Origin: Lepas anatifera
Lineage: Eukaryota; Arthropoda; Thecostraca; Lepadidae
Assembly: GCA_034440635.1 (NCBI GenBank)
Contig: JAOTON010001946.1
Span: forward strand, 464,001-528,000
Length of the DNA stretch: 64,000 nucleotides
Direction of reading: 5' to 3'
In this document: in pieces, positions 23,600 to 34,300 of the stretch
Numbering within the stretch: position 1 is the stretch's first letter
Layout of the letters: every line of letters begins with the position of its first letter
Position numbers and translations under genes: made by a program
The notes under the pieces: model-generated
What the model saw: only the letters and a program-made list of their open reading frames with translations
Told to the model about the DNA's origin: nothing
The model's database searches: none

Positions 23600-26500
23600 T
23601 GTACTGGAAAACACGAGCATTGGTCTCAGGGGCCCCCCTGAGCTTGGTCTCAGGGGGCCTTCCGAGCTCGATCTCAGGCCCCCCCGAGGTTGGTCTCAAG
23701 GGACCTCCGAGCTTGGTCCCAGGGGGCCCCCAAGCTTGCTCTTACGGGCCCCCCTGATCTTGGTCTCAGGGGGCCCGCCGAGCTCGGTCTCAGGGGGCCC
23801 CCTAGCTTGGTCTCAGGGAGCACCCAAGCTTGGTCTCAAGGGACTTCCGAACTTGGTCTCAGGGGCCCCCGAGCTTGGTCTCAGGGGGCCCTCCGAGCTC
23901 GATCTCAGGCCCCCCGAGGTTGGTCTCAAGGGACCTCCGAGCTTGGTCTCAGGGGCCCCCAAGCTTGGTCTTACGGGCCCCCCTGATCTTGGTCTCAGGG
24001 GGCCCGCCGAGCTCGGTCTCAGGGGGCCCCTAGCTTGGTCTCAGGGAGCACCCAATCTTGGTCTCAAGGGACCTCTGAACTTGGTCTCAGGGGCCCCCGA
24101 GCTTGGTCTCAGGGGGCCCCCTGAGCTTGCTCTCACGGGCTTTCCGAGCTTGGTCTCAGGGGCCCCCCGATCATCGGTATTGAGGGCTCCAGAGTACCGA
24201 ACATTGATCTCGGGGGGCCCTGAGGTTGGTCTCAGGGGCCCCCTGAGCTTTGTCTCAGGGCCCCCCTGAGCTTGGTCTCAAAGGACCTCCAAACTTCGTC
24301 TCAGGGGCCCCCCGAGCTTGGTCTCAGGAGGCCCTCCGAGCTTGGTCTCACGGGCCTCCTGAACTTGGTCTCAGGGGGCTCCGAGCTTGGTCTCAGGGGG
24401 CCCGAGCTTGGTCTCAGGGGCCCCCGAGTTGGTCTCAAGGGACCTCCCAACTTGGTCTCAGGGGCCCCCCAAGCTTGGTCTCAGGGGCCCCCCGAGCTTG
24501 GTCTCAGGGGGCCCCAGAGCATGGTCTCACGGGCTTTCCGAGCCTGGTCTCAGGGGCCCCCCGATCATCGGTATCGAGGGCTCTAGAGTACCAAACATGA
24601 ATCTCGGGGGCCCCTGAGCTCGGTCTCAGGGGCCCCCGAGCTTAATCTCACGGACCTTTCGATCTTGGTCTGAGAGGCCCCCGAGCTTGGTCTCAGGGGT
24701 CCCCCGGGTTAGGTCTCAGGGGCCCCCTGAACTCGGTCTCAGGGCCCCCCAGGTTGGTCTCAGGGGACCCCCAAACTTGGTCTCAGGGGGCCCCTGATCA
24801 TCGGTATCGAGACTCTAGGGAACCAGACATTGATCTTGGGGGCTCCCTGAGCTCGGTCTCAGGGGCCCCCCGAGCTTGGTCTCAGGGGCCCCCGAGCTTT
24901 AGGTCTCACGGGCCTTTCGATCTTGGTCTCAGGGTCCCCCTAGCTTGGTCTCAGGGACCCCCGAGCTTAGTCTCAGGGGCCTTTCTATCTTGGTCTCAGG
25001 GGGCCCTCCGAGTTTGGTCTCAGGGGCCCTGAGCTTGGTCTCACGGACCTTCCGAGCTTGGTCTCAGGGGGCCTCCGATCATCGGTATTGAGGGCTCCAG
25101 AGTACCGAACATTGATCTCAGGGGCCCCCTGAGCTCGGTCTCAAGGGCCCCCGAGCCTGGTCCCAGGCCCCCCGAGCTTTAGTCTCACGGGCCTTTCGAT
25201 CTTGGTCTCAGGGAGCCCCGAGCTTGGTGTCACGGGGCCCTCCGAATTTGGTACCAGGGGACCTCCGAGCTTGGTCTCAGGCCCCCAAGCTTGGTCTCAG
25301 GGGGCTCCTTGAGCTTGGTCTCAGGTCCCCCAAGCTTGGTCTCAGGGGCCCGAGCTTGGTCTCAGAGGGTCCAAGCTTTGCATCAGGAGCCCAAGCTTGG
25401 TCTCAGGGGGCCCGAGCTTGGTCTCACGGGTCTTCCGAGCCTGGTCTCAGAGGGCCCCGAGCTTGGTTTCACGGGCCTTTCGATCTTGGTCTTAGGGGCT
25501 CCAGAGCTGGTCTCAGGGATCCCCCGAGCATTGGTATCGATGGCTCCGGAGCAGCAAATATTGATCTCAGGAAGTGGGGGGGACAATATTGATCTTGGGG
25601 TGCCCCCGACTATTGATATCGATGGGACTTATGAGCGAGACACGAGAATTGGCCCCATGGGACCCAGTGTTTGGTTTCAGGGGCCCAGGCTTGGGCTCAG
25701 GGTCCCCGAGCATTGGTATCGAGGGGCTCCAGAGTACCGAGCATTGTCTCGGGGGGGGCCTCTGAATGTTGATCTGGGGCCCCCGAACAACAGTGTCGAG
25801 TTACTCCTGAGAAAAGCGCAAGCATGGGCCTAAGGGTTCCCCCGAACCTGATCTAAGTGGAACCCGGAGCTTGGTCTTAGGAGCCCCGTGCATCAGTATC
25901 CAGGGGCTCCGGAGTATTGGTATCGTGGGGCCTCCAAGTGCTGATCTCGGCGGGCCCCCGAATGTGTGGATGCAGTGGCGTAGCCAAGGGGTTCTAGGAG
26001 TCCGAGGACCCCCTTTTGGGCCAATCTGAACCACTGCAAAGCATTCTCTGATCACGGGGCCCCCAGAATCGGTCTCAGAAGCCCCCGAAGATTCGTTCTC
26101 ATGGCGCATCAGTCGGCCTCAGGGCCCCGCCCTGATGGTCAGTCTCAAGACCCCCAAAAGTAGATTTCAGGGGTCCCTGAGAGTTAGTCTCAGGGGATCC
26201 CGAAAGTCGGTCTCAGGGGCCCCAAGAGTCGGTCTCAGGGGGCCGAGCTCGTCCCAGGGTCCCCCAGAGAGTGGTTCCCAGGGCCCCGCGACAGTCTATT
26301 TCAGGGGGCTCCATGAGAGTCAGTCTCAGAGAACCCCAAGAGTCGATCAAGGGGACCCCGAGAGTCAGTCTTAGAGGACCCCCGATATTCGGTCCCATAG
26401 TTTTACAGGCGTCTCTCTCAGGAGTCAATATTTACTTTCAGGTGGCCCCTAGAGTTAATCTGGGGGTCCGAGAGTTAGTCTCATTTGATCCGCAGAGTGC

Positions 26501-27500
26501 TGATCTCAGGAGGCCCCGAGGGGTAATCTTGGGAACCCTCGAGATTTATCCTGAGGCTGTGCCCTCCCCCCCTAGTTGTTGCAGTTGTTGTAGTTGAGTC
26601 AATCTCAGGGAGCACCTAAAATTTAGTCTCAGAGTGCTCCTGGGAGCTAGTCTCCGGTTCGTCCAAGAGCTAATTTTGGGGCTTTGAGAGTAATTCCCAG
26701 AGGTGCTCCCGAATTTTGGTCTCACGGCCCCGATTTAGCCTTGGGCCTCTGAGGGCTAATCTGGGCTTCCGAGAGGCAGTCTCAGGAGTGCCGTGCCAAA
26801 TACTCAGTCTCAGGGGTGCTTCCACGCCTCCCTCCTCGAGTGTTAGTCTCAGGGGGCGCCCCAGGGTTAGTCTCAGAGGGCTGTCGGAAGTCATTCTCAG
26901 CTCCCCGCCCCACCCCAGAGACAGCCTCAGGGGACCCCCAAGAGCTAATCTGGATGGCCCCGAAAGTCAGTCTCAGCCCCCCTCACCCAGAGCAAATCTG
27001 GGGGGGGGCCGATAAATAGGCCCAGAGGTGCTGTCGATAACTAATATAAGTAGCCCCGAGAGATTCTCAGGGGGCCCCTAATTTTGGTCAAGAGGCGCTG
27101 TGAATCGGTCTCAGAGACTCCCTGAGATCTAATCGGGAGAGGGGCCGGAAATTAACCTTGTGAGTAGCGCCAAGTGTTGGTCTTAGGTGGCCCAAGAGCA
27201 AGTCTTAGGTCCCCCAAGAACTGATCTCGGAAGCCCGAGTTATTTTCAGAGGACCTTTCAGTTCTAGTGTAAGGAGGGTCGGAGAGCTAATCTCAGAGAT
27301 CCGACAAGTAGTCTCACGAGGTCTCCAGGTGTTAGTCTCAGGGGTCCCCTGAAGCTGCCCTCAGGTGTCCCCAAAAGCTAGTCTCAGCGAGCACTCCTCT
27401 CCTCCCTCCCTCCCTCAAAGTTATCCTCAGAGCCCCACGAGAGTAAGATCCAGGGAGTCCCAGTAGGTAGTCTCATGGTACCCACATGGTGGGGTGGGTG
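23600..27500. repeat. Minisatellite A array (about 23-bp unit, higher-order pattern)
   Basis: The consensus is close to GAGCTTGGTCTCAGGGGCCC plus a few C residues. It is dense and regular to about 25760 and then increasingly degenerate to about 27500, where only TCTCAG remains recognisable. A variant block containing GATCATCGGTAT and GGGCTC recurs near 24168, 24556, 24796 and 25077, giving an irregular higher-order repeat of about 240-390 bases. Open frames through it in several phases (up to 180 codons, Gly/Pro/Ser/Leu-rich) are by-products of the repeat and not genes. Confidence 0.9.
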
Positions 27501-28870
27501 ATCATGGTCTCATGGTGCTGGTTTTTGGGAACGTAAGTGCTGATTTGCGGGAAAAGTGTTCTTTTCGGGGTTCCAGATACTGGTTTCGGCGCCGTGTCAA
27601 GTGCTAGGCTCCTTGAGATCTCTGCTCGACCCAGGGGTCAGGGGGGGGCGGGAGCGGTGGGTGATGGTCCTGGATGGCTTAAAACTGGCATAGCAATACA
27701 AGCCCTGTACAAAGCCTATCAGAGACCTAAAGTCCAAGGAAGTACTCACCTCCCCAAGCCCCCGGGATCTCCAACCAATGGCTAGGGAGGAGTAAGTGAG
27801 CGGTTTCATCAGTAGGACCGTCCATGGAATAGGTTTTACATAGCATCTCGGGCACACTCATATATCCTTTTTATTGAGCGTCCTTTTTCCTTTCCATTTC
27901 TTTTAGATTTTAGAATACAATCCAGAGATATCGCTTGAGATTCTAGGCTCAAAGAAGATTTTCGAAAATCATATGCCTCGGAAAAATCTATCTTTTTCCA
28001 TTGCGTACCAAAAAAGACAAATTGAAACATGTCGATCAGGCACCATTACTGAAGGAAAGACAAAAATTAATATAATTTTAGCATCCATAATAGCAAATCG
28101 AACAGGGAATTTGGAACTTCAGCTGGTTTTCAATCTATTAGCTTAGTCCCAATAACTACTGTCCTAAATATTCTGAAATAAACAACTTTCAAATATTTTC
28201 GTAGGAAACCAGACAAACAAGGAAAATGACACACATTGATAAGCATAATCCCGAAAAGAAAAATAGGTATGAAAGGTTTAAAGTAACAATGACAGAGTAA
28301 TCCAAGGCGATAGTTATCTCAGGCGCCTATTGTTTTGGTAATTTGCTCATTTACAACATAGCAAGGGTAAGAAAGTAACTGTGGTGAATTCATCAGGATC
28401 TTTCCGCGGAATAGACGTTATATGACGTCCGGAACACTCCACCATCCACCATATACCTTGTATTCTTATTCATTTTTTCCATTTCTTTGGAAACTTTCTG
28501 ATTAAAGAGCTCATGAATTCGACACCCGGAAAAACTTGGTAATCATTTTCCGTAGATGACCATTTCTTCGTACTCAAGACGACTGACCTTCAATAACTTC
28601 ATACCTGATTACCAGAGTGAATTGAAGTAAAGTCAGGTTTAACATCATGCACGCATCAACATTTGATTTCCCGAAATGTGCCAAAAAACTGCTATTTTAG
28701 CCACGCTGTCATATAGGTATGGGCCAGCCTTAATATTTGGTGACCTAAATTTACCAACACTTGGTCGGATCGAGAAAAATCAAACTATAAACAAAATAAT
28801 AACAAACACTTAAAAGGGATAGAAAAATTTCTGTCGTGTAAATTTTATAATGCCAAAATATTATACGACA
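27500..28870. other. Unique, AT-richer interior of the hAT-like element
   Basis: After the minisatellite decays, about 1.3 kb of non-repetitive sequence follows. No transposase motif, splice-bounded exon or RNA gene was recognised. Confidence 0.4.
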
Positions 28871-28883
28871 CATACAGGAGATA

Positions 28884-28938
28884 GGCCCCGACTACTAAGG
28901 GGGCCCCCAGCCTGGGGGCCCCCCGACGGTAGTCGGAC
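28884..28938. repeat. GC-rich hairpin near the hAT right end
   Basis: CCGACTAC pairs with GTAGTCGG, and GGGGGCCCCC-type blocks pair inside, giving a near-complete stem of about 50 bases next to the element's right terminus. Subterminal hairpins are common in hAT elements. Confidence 0.6.
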
Positions 28939-28999
28939 CCCCCCCCTTGGCTGAATCCTGGCTACGCCACTGGTCCGCACCACGAGATCTCGTCAAAAG

Positions 29000-29540
29000 T
29001 GCCATACTTTGCAGACTGGGAGGGGCCCGGGCAAACCACAGAGGGCCTGCGCAGATAAAAGGGACCCCGGACAGACAAAACGGGGTCCGCAGAGGCCACA
29101 CGGAGGCCCGGACAGACCAAAAGGGTTCCGGCAAAACCACAGGAGGCTCGGGCAGACCACAAGGGGCTCGATCAGACCAAAATGGGCACTAGCAGACAAG
29201 GGGTCCGTGCAGACCAAATGGGACCGACCGGGCAGACCACAGGGGCCTGGATAGACCACAGGGGCCTGGGCAGACCACAGGGGTCCGGGCAGACCACAGG
29301 GGCCTGGGCAGACCACAAGGGGACCAAGCGGAGCACAAGGGGCCCGGGAAGGCCACAGAGGCCTGGGCTGACCGCAGGGGCCCGGGCAGACCACAAGGGG
29401 ACAGAGCGGAGCACAAGGGGCCCGGACAGGTCACAGGGGCCTGGGCAGACCACAGGGACCCGGACAGGCCACAGGGAGCCCGGTCAGACCAATAGGGACC
29501 CGGGATACCACAGGGGCCCGCATGGTAAGCATGACAGAGG
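29000..29540. repeat. Minisatellite B, right block
   Basis: Regular repeats of AGACCACAGGGGCCTGGGC (19 bases) with variants to about 23 bases. It begins with the inverted tag TGCCATACTTTGCAGACT. Confidence 0.88.
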
Positions 29541-30319
29541 CTGGTTGCAGTTACACGAACTGCATCCATGGCAGACCCGTCTGCATCCACAGGGTATTAA
29601 CTACTGGGAGTAGGGACCCGGCTGCGGCCACCAGGGGGGGGGAGGGGCGAATGGGGTGGCCACCAGGGGGGGAGAGCGAATGGAGCAGCCACCCCTTAAG
29701 TCCAAGAGCCTCTGAGGACGAAATTTCGCACCCAAACCCTCCTCTCACCCAGGATGCGACGATTGATCGCCCTTTGGGTGAAAAGTGCGCCCTTCGGGTG
29801 GCTAAGTGTCACCCTGCCCCCTGAGGCTTTGGCCCTCCCCCTCCCCTTTCCCAAATTTTAGATACGTCACTGGCGGTCATATGGGGCACAAGATTCTCCA
29901 AGTCTTGGTATTTAGTCATCAGGGGTGCCGGACAGGGGATCATCACTCATTAGGGATTTAGCCCGACAACAGCAAATAGCAAACAATCACTTCACTTGCC
30001 ATTCAACACCGCGCATCGGAGCACGATTTGGATTGACACGAAAAGCCCAAACGTAAAACCCAAATCAGAGCCTAACGAAACTTTTCCAGAGTAGGCACAA
30101 TCCGATTGAATCATAAGCATGCCAATTTTACTGTTAAAAGCAAACTTTGTGCAAATCATTCGCCTCGGCGAATACGACAAGAGAGCCAGGAGCATGCCTT
30201 AGCTTCCTTCGCGCTGCACTGACAAGCCCGGGAAATTAAGAGGCTACCATTCGCCAGCGGACGCTCATTATATGACCCAGATTTGACGACAAGATATGAT
30301 AACTTTTTGACAGACAAAT
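29541..30319. other. Loop sequence between minisatellite blocks
   Basis: Contains duplicated GGTGGCCACCAGGGGGG segments (29620-29690) and a possible hAT-like end, TACGTCACTG, at about 29865-29874. The rest is unique with no coding exon recognised. Confidence 0.4.
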
Positions 30320-30860
30320 TTAAGAAGAGGGCCCAGGATGGATCACATGGGGCCCCTGGTGGATCACAGGGGGGCCCAGGTGGATTACAAGGGGCCCGAT
30401 TGCAGCCACAGGGGGCCCGGGTGAATCATAGGGGGCCCGGTTGTAATTACAGGGGGCCCGGTTGCAGTCACAGAGTGCCTGGTTGCAGTCACAGGGCCCC
30501 CGGGTGGATAACAGATGGCCTGGTTACAGTCACAGGGGGCCCGGGTGTATCACAGGGGGCCCGGCTGCAGTCACAGGGGGCCCGGTTGGAGTCACAGGGC
30601 CCCCAGGTGGATGACAGGGGGCCCGGTTTCAGTCACAGGGGGCCCGGGTGGATCGCAGAGGGCCCGAGACTGCCGGAATTAGGGACCCGGTTGCAGTCAA
30701 AGTGGGCCTGAAAATATCGTTAGGGGCCCGGTTGCGGACACCGAGGTTAAGGGTGGCCCACAGGGGACCTGCAAGCATGCCAGGGAGCCTGGCCTCAGCC
30801 AAAGCTAGCCCAAATAGACCACTGGGGCCTGCAATCGTGGCAGGGGCCCGGCCGTGTCCG
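30320..30860. repeat. Minisatellite C (about 21-bp GGGGGCCCGGTTGCAGTCACA)
   Basis: About 20 units, alternating between a GTTGCAGTCACA form and a GGTGGATNACA form, most regular from 30360 to 30660. It shares the GGGGCCC core with minisatellites A and B. Downstream, at 31003-31019, lies CTCTGCAAAGTATGGCA, the same tag that bounds the B blocks. Confidence 0.88.
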
Positions 30861-31029
30861 CAGGATCCCGCAACTTGGGATTGGGGGGGCTCGTCGGGTC
30901 ATTGGGGGGGCTTCTCCGAGCATTCGGGGGCTCGAGCCCTCCCAAATATATGGAAACTTGCGCCCCTGTGTTCCAGGCAGAATTTATCACTATAGTATGT
31001 AACACTCTGCAAAGTATGGCAACAGGCTA

Positions 31030-31383
31030 CCGGCTGCACAAACACAAAACATAGGTACCATTTTCATAAACATTCCCAAATTTTGCGGCCATGAGCTGTT
31101 TGTCTTATCTCCCATGGCGTTGTTCATCATCACTGCATCCGCATTCTTCTCTAATTGGAGCTTCTAACTTCCCTGCGAACAAAATATTTTGCTTATATGT
31201 GCGCCATATCAACTGCCATCGGTTCTGCGTCTCCCGTTTCAGCGACGCAGAAGGTCGCGGGCTTTCGGTCTTTGATCGCAAGGGACAACGTCATCAGAAT
31301 AAGACCGTTTCAGAAGTTCCGCCCACATACTCGCATCTGATTGGTTCGACGCAGAAAAACACCGCGTCCTAAATAGTCGCAAG
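31030..31383. other. Unique loop sequence beside the right arm
   Basis: About 350 bases with no repeat match in the window. It has two overlapping open frames (31091-31372 and 31155-31340) and two ATTGG CCAAT-type boxes near 31155 and 31341. It could be an internal promoter or a remnant of element-specific sequence. Nothing coding was recognised. Confidence 0.3.
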
Positions 31384-34300
31384 CCACCGTGAACACTGCC
31401 AGGGATGTACACGCTTTGTGTGTTGGCAGCTAGCGCCACCTAGGGTGGGACCGATGACGCCACCTGTGAAAGCACTTCCCTCACCACCAGAACGTTTCTC
31501 TCAGCAAGACGTTATACCTTATAACATTGCACCTAAGCGGACTATGATCATGGAATTCTTGAACCCTATGTTTTCAATTCCAAGGATTATTTTAGTGAAA
31601 ACCGCAAGTCGCTAGGTGCTCTGGTTGCGGAGAGCATTTTTCTCCGCAGAAAAGACGTTTTTTACGTTTGACCCTATAACGTTGCTGCTACAGGGTTGAG
31701 CATCACGAAAGTCTGGAATCTTACGTTTGTGATGACGCCGATGACGCTGGTGAAAACCAAAACTCGATATCTGGTCTGGTTTCCGAGGACGTTTCTCTCC
31801 GCAAGACGTTTTACGTTATAACGTTGCACGTAACGGGACTACGATCATGGAATTCTGGAATCCTTCATTTTCAATGCCAAGGATTATTTTAGTGAAAACC
31901 GCAAGTCGCTAAGTGCTCTGGTTGCGGAGAGCATTTTTCTCCGCAGAAAAGACGTTTTTTACGTTTGACCCTATAACGTTGCTGCTACAGGGTTGAGCAT
32001 CACGAAAGTCTGGAATCTTACGTTTGTGATGACGCCGATGACGCTGGTGAAAACCAAAAGTCGATATCTGTTCTGGTTTCCGAGGACGTTTCTCTCCGCA
32101 AGACGTTTTACGTTATAACGTTGCACGTAACGGGACTACGATCATGGAATTCTGGAATCCTTCATTTTCAATGCCAAGGATTACTTTAGTGAAAACCGCA
32201 AGTCGCTAGGTGCTCTGGTTGCGGAGAGCATTTTTCTCCGCAGAAAAGACGTTTTTTACGTTTGACCCTATAACGTTGCTATTACAGAGTTGAGCATCAC
32301 GAAAGTCTGGAATCTTACGTTTGTGATGACGCCGATGACGCTGGTGAAAACCAAAAGTCGATATCTGGTCTGGTTTCCGAGGACGTATCTCTCCGCAAGA
32401 CGTTTTACGTTATAACGTTGCACGTAACGGGACTACGACCATGGAATTCTGGAATCCTTCATTTTCAATGCCAAGGATTATTTTTAGTGAAAACCGCAAG
32501 TCGCTAGGTGCTCTGGTTGCGGAGAGCATTTTCTCCGCAGAAAAGACGTTTTTTACGTTTGACCCTATAACGTTGCTGCTACAGGGTTGAGCATGACGAA
32601 AGTCTGGAATCTTACGTTTGTGATGACGCCGATGACGCTGGTGAAAACCAAAAGTCGAGATCTGGTCTGGCTTCCGAGAACGTTTCTCTCCGAAAGACCT
32701 TTTACGTTATAACGTTGCACGTAACGGGACTACGATCATGGAATTCTGGAATCCTTCATTTTCAATGCCAAGGATTATTTTAGTGAAAACCGCAAGTCGC
32801 TAGGTGCTCTGGTTGCGGAGAGCATTTTTCTCCGCAGAAAAGACGTTTTTTACGTTTGACCCTATAACGTTGCTGCTACAGGGTTGAGCATCACGAAAGT
32901 CTGGAATCCTACGTTTGTGATGACGCCGATGACGCTGGTGAAAACCAAAAGTCGATATCTGTTCTGGTTTCCGAGGACGTTTCTCTCCGCAAGACGTTTT
33001 ACGTTATAACGTTGCACGTAACGGGACTACGATCATGGAATTCTGGAATCCTTCATTTTCAATGCCAAGGATTACTTTAGTGAAAACCGCAAGTCGCTAG
33101 GTGCTCTGGTTGCGGAGAGCATTTTCTCCGCAGAAAAAGACGTTTTTTACGTTTGACCCTATAACGTTGCTGCTACAGGGTTGAGCATCACGAAAGTCTG
33201 GAATCTTACGTTTGTGATGACGCCGATGACGCTGGTGAAAACCAAAAGTCGAGATCTGGTCTGGCTTCCGAGAACGTTTCTCTCCGCAAGACGTTTTACG
33301 TTATAACGTTGCACGTAACGGGACTACGATCATGGAATTCTGGAATCCTTCATTTTCAATGCCAAGGATTATTTTAGTGAAAACCGCAAGTCGCTAGGTG
33401 CTCTGGTTGCGGAGAGCATTTTTCTCCGCAGAAAAGACGTTTTTTACGTTTGACCCTATAACGTTGCTGCTACAGGGTTGAACATGACGAAAGTCTGGAA
33501 TCTTACGTTTGTGATGACGCCGATCACGCTGGTGAAAACCAAAAGTCGAGATCTGGTCTGGCTTCCGAGAACGTTTCTCTCCGCAAGACGTTTTATGTTA
33601 TAACGTTGCACGTAACGGGACTACGATCATGGAATTCTTAAATCCTTCATTTTCAATGCCAAGGATTATTTTAGTGAAAACCGCAAGTCGCTAGGTGCTC
33701 TGGTTGCGGAGAGCATTTTTCTCCGCAGAAAAGACGTTTTTTTACGTTTGACCCTATAACGTTGCTGCTACAGGGTTGAGCATGACGAAAGTCTGGAATC
33801 TTACGTTTGTGATGACGCCGATCACGCTGGTGAAAACCAAAAGTCGAGATCTGGTCTGGCTTCCGAGAACGTTTCTCTCCGCAAGACCTTTTACGTTATA
33901 ACGTTGCACGTAACGGGACTACGATCATGGAATTCTGGAATCCTTCATTTTCAATGCCAAGGATTATTTTAGTGAAAACCGCAAGTCGCTAGGTGCTCTG
34001 GTTGCGGAGAGCATTTTTCTCCGCAGAAAAGACGTTTTTTACGTTTGACCCTATAACGTTGCTGCTACAGGGTTGAGCATCACGAAAGTCTGGAATCCTA
34101 CGTTTGTGATGACGCCGATGACGCTGGTGAAAACCAAAAGTCGATATCTGTTCTGGTTTCCGAGGACGTTTCTCTCCGCAAGACGTTTTACGTTATAACG
34201 TTGCACGTAACGGGACTACGATCATGGAATTCTGGAATCCTTCATTTTCAATGCCAAGGATTACTTTAGTGAAAACCGCAAGTCGCTAGGTGCTCTGGTT

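Larger units (their letters stand above)
23539..28972. mobile_element. hAT-like element filled with minisatellite A
   Basis: A 5,434-bp interval with inverted ends CAGTGGCGTAGCC at 23539 and GGCTACGCCACTG ending at 28972. The flanks are GTCCCCAC (23531-23538) and GTCCGCAC (28973-28980), an 8-bp duplication with one mismatch. Both fit the hAT pattern nTnnnnAn. Most of the interior is the 23-bp minisatellite; about 1.4 kb on the right (27500-28870) is AT-richer unique sequence. A second left-end copy (CAGTGGCGTAGCCAAGGGG) lies inside at about 25974. There is no transposase. Confidence 0.7.

Noticed and set aside
23690..25833. Overlapping plus-strand open frames of up to 180 codons rich in Gly, Pro, Ser and Leu
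   Set aside because: They are translations of the 23-bp minisatellite in several phases at once. Frame openness follows from the repeat lacking stops.
27597..27857. Minus-strand exon ending at a GTGAGTAC donor near 27738
   Set aside because: The donor is good but the preceding frame has no motif, lies inside the hAT-like element, and does not match the phase needed for either gene.
28993..29613. Open frames of 133-143 codons on both strands
   Set aside because: They are by-products of minisatellite B. Both strands are open at once and the translations are simple repeats.
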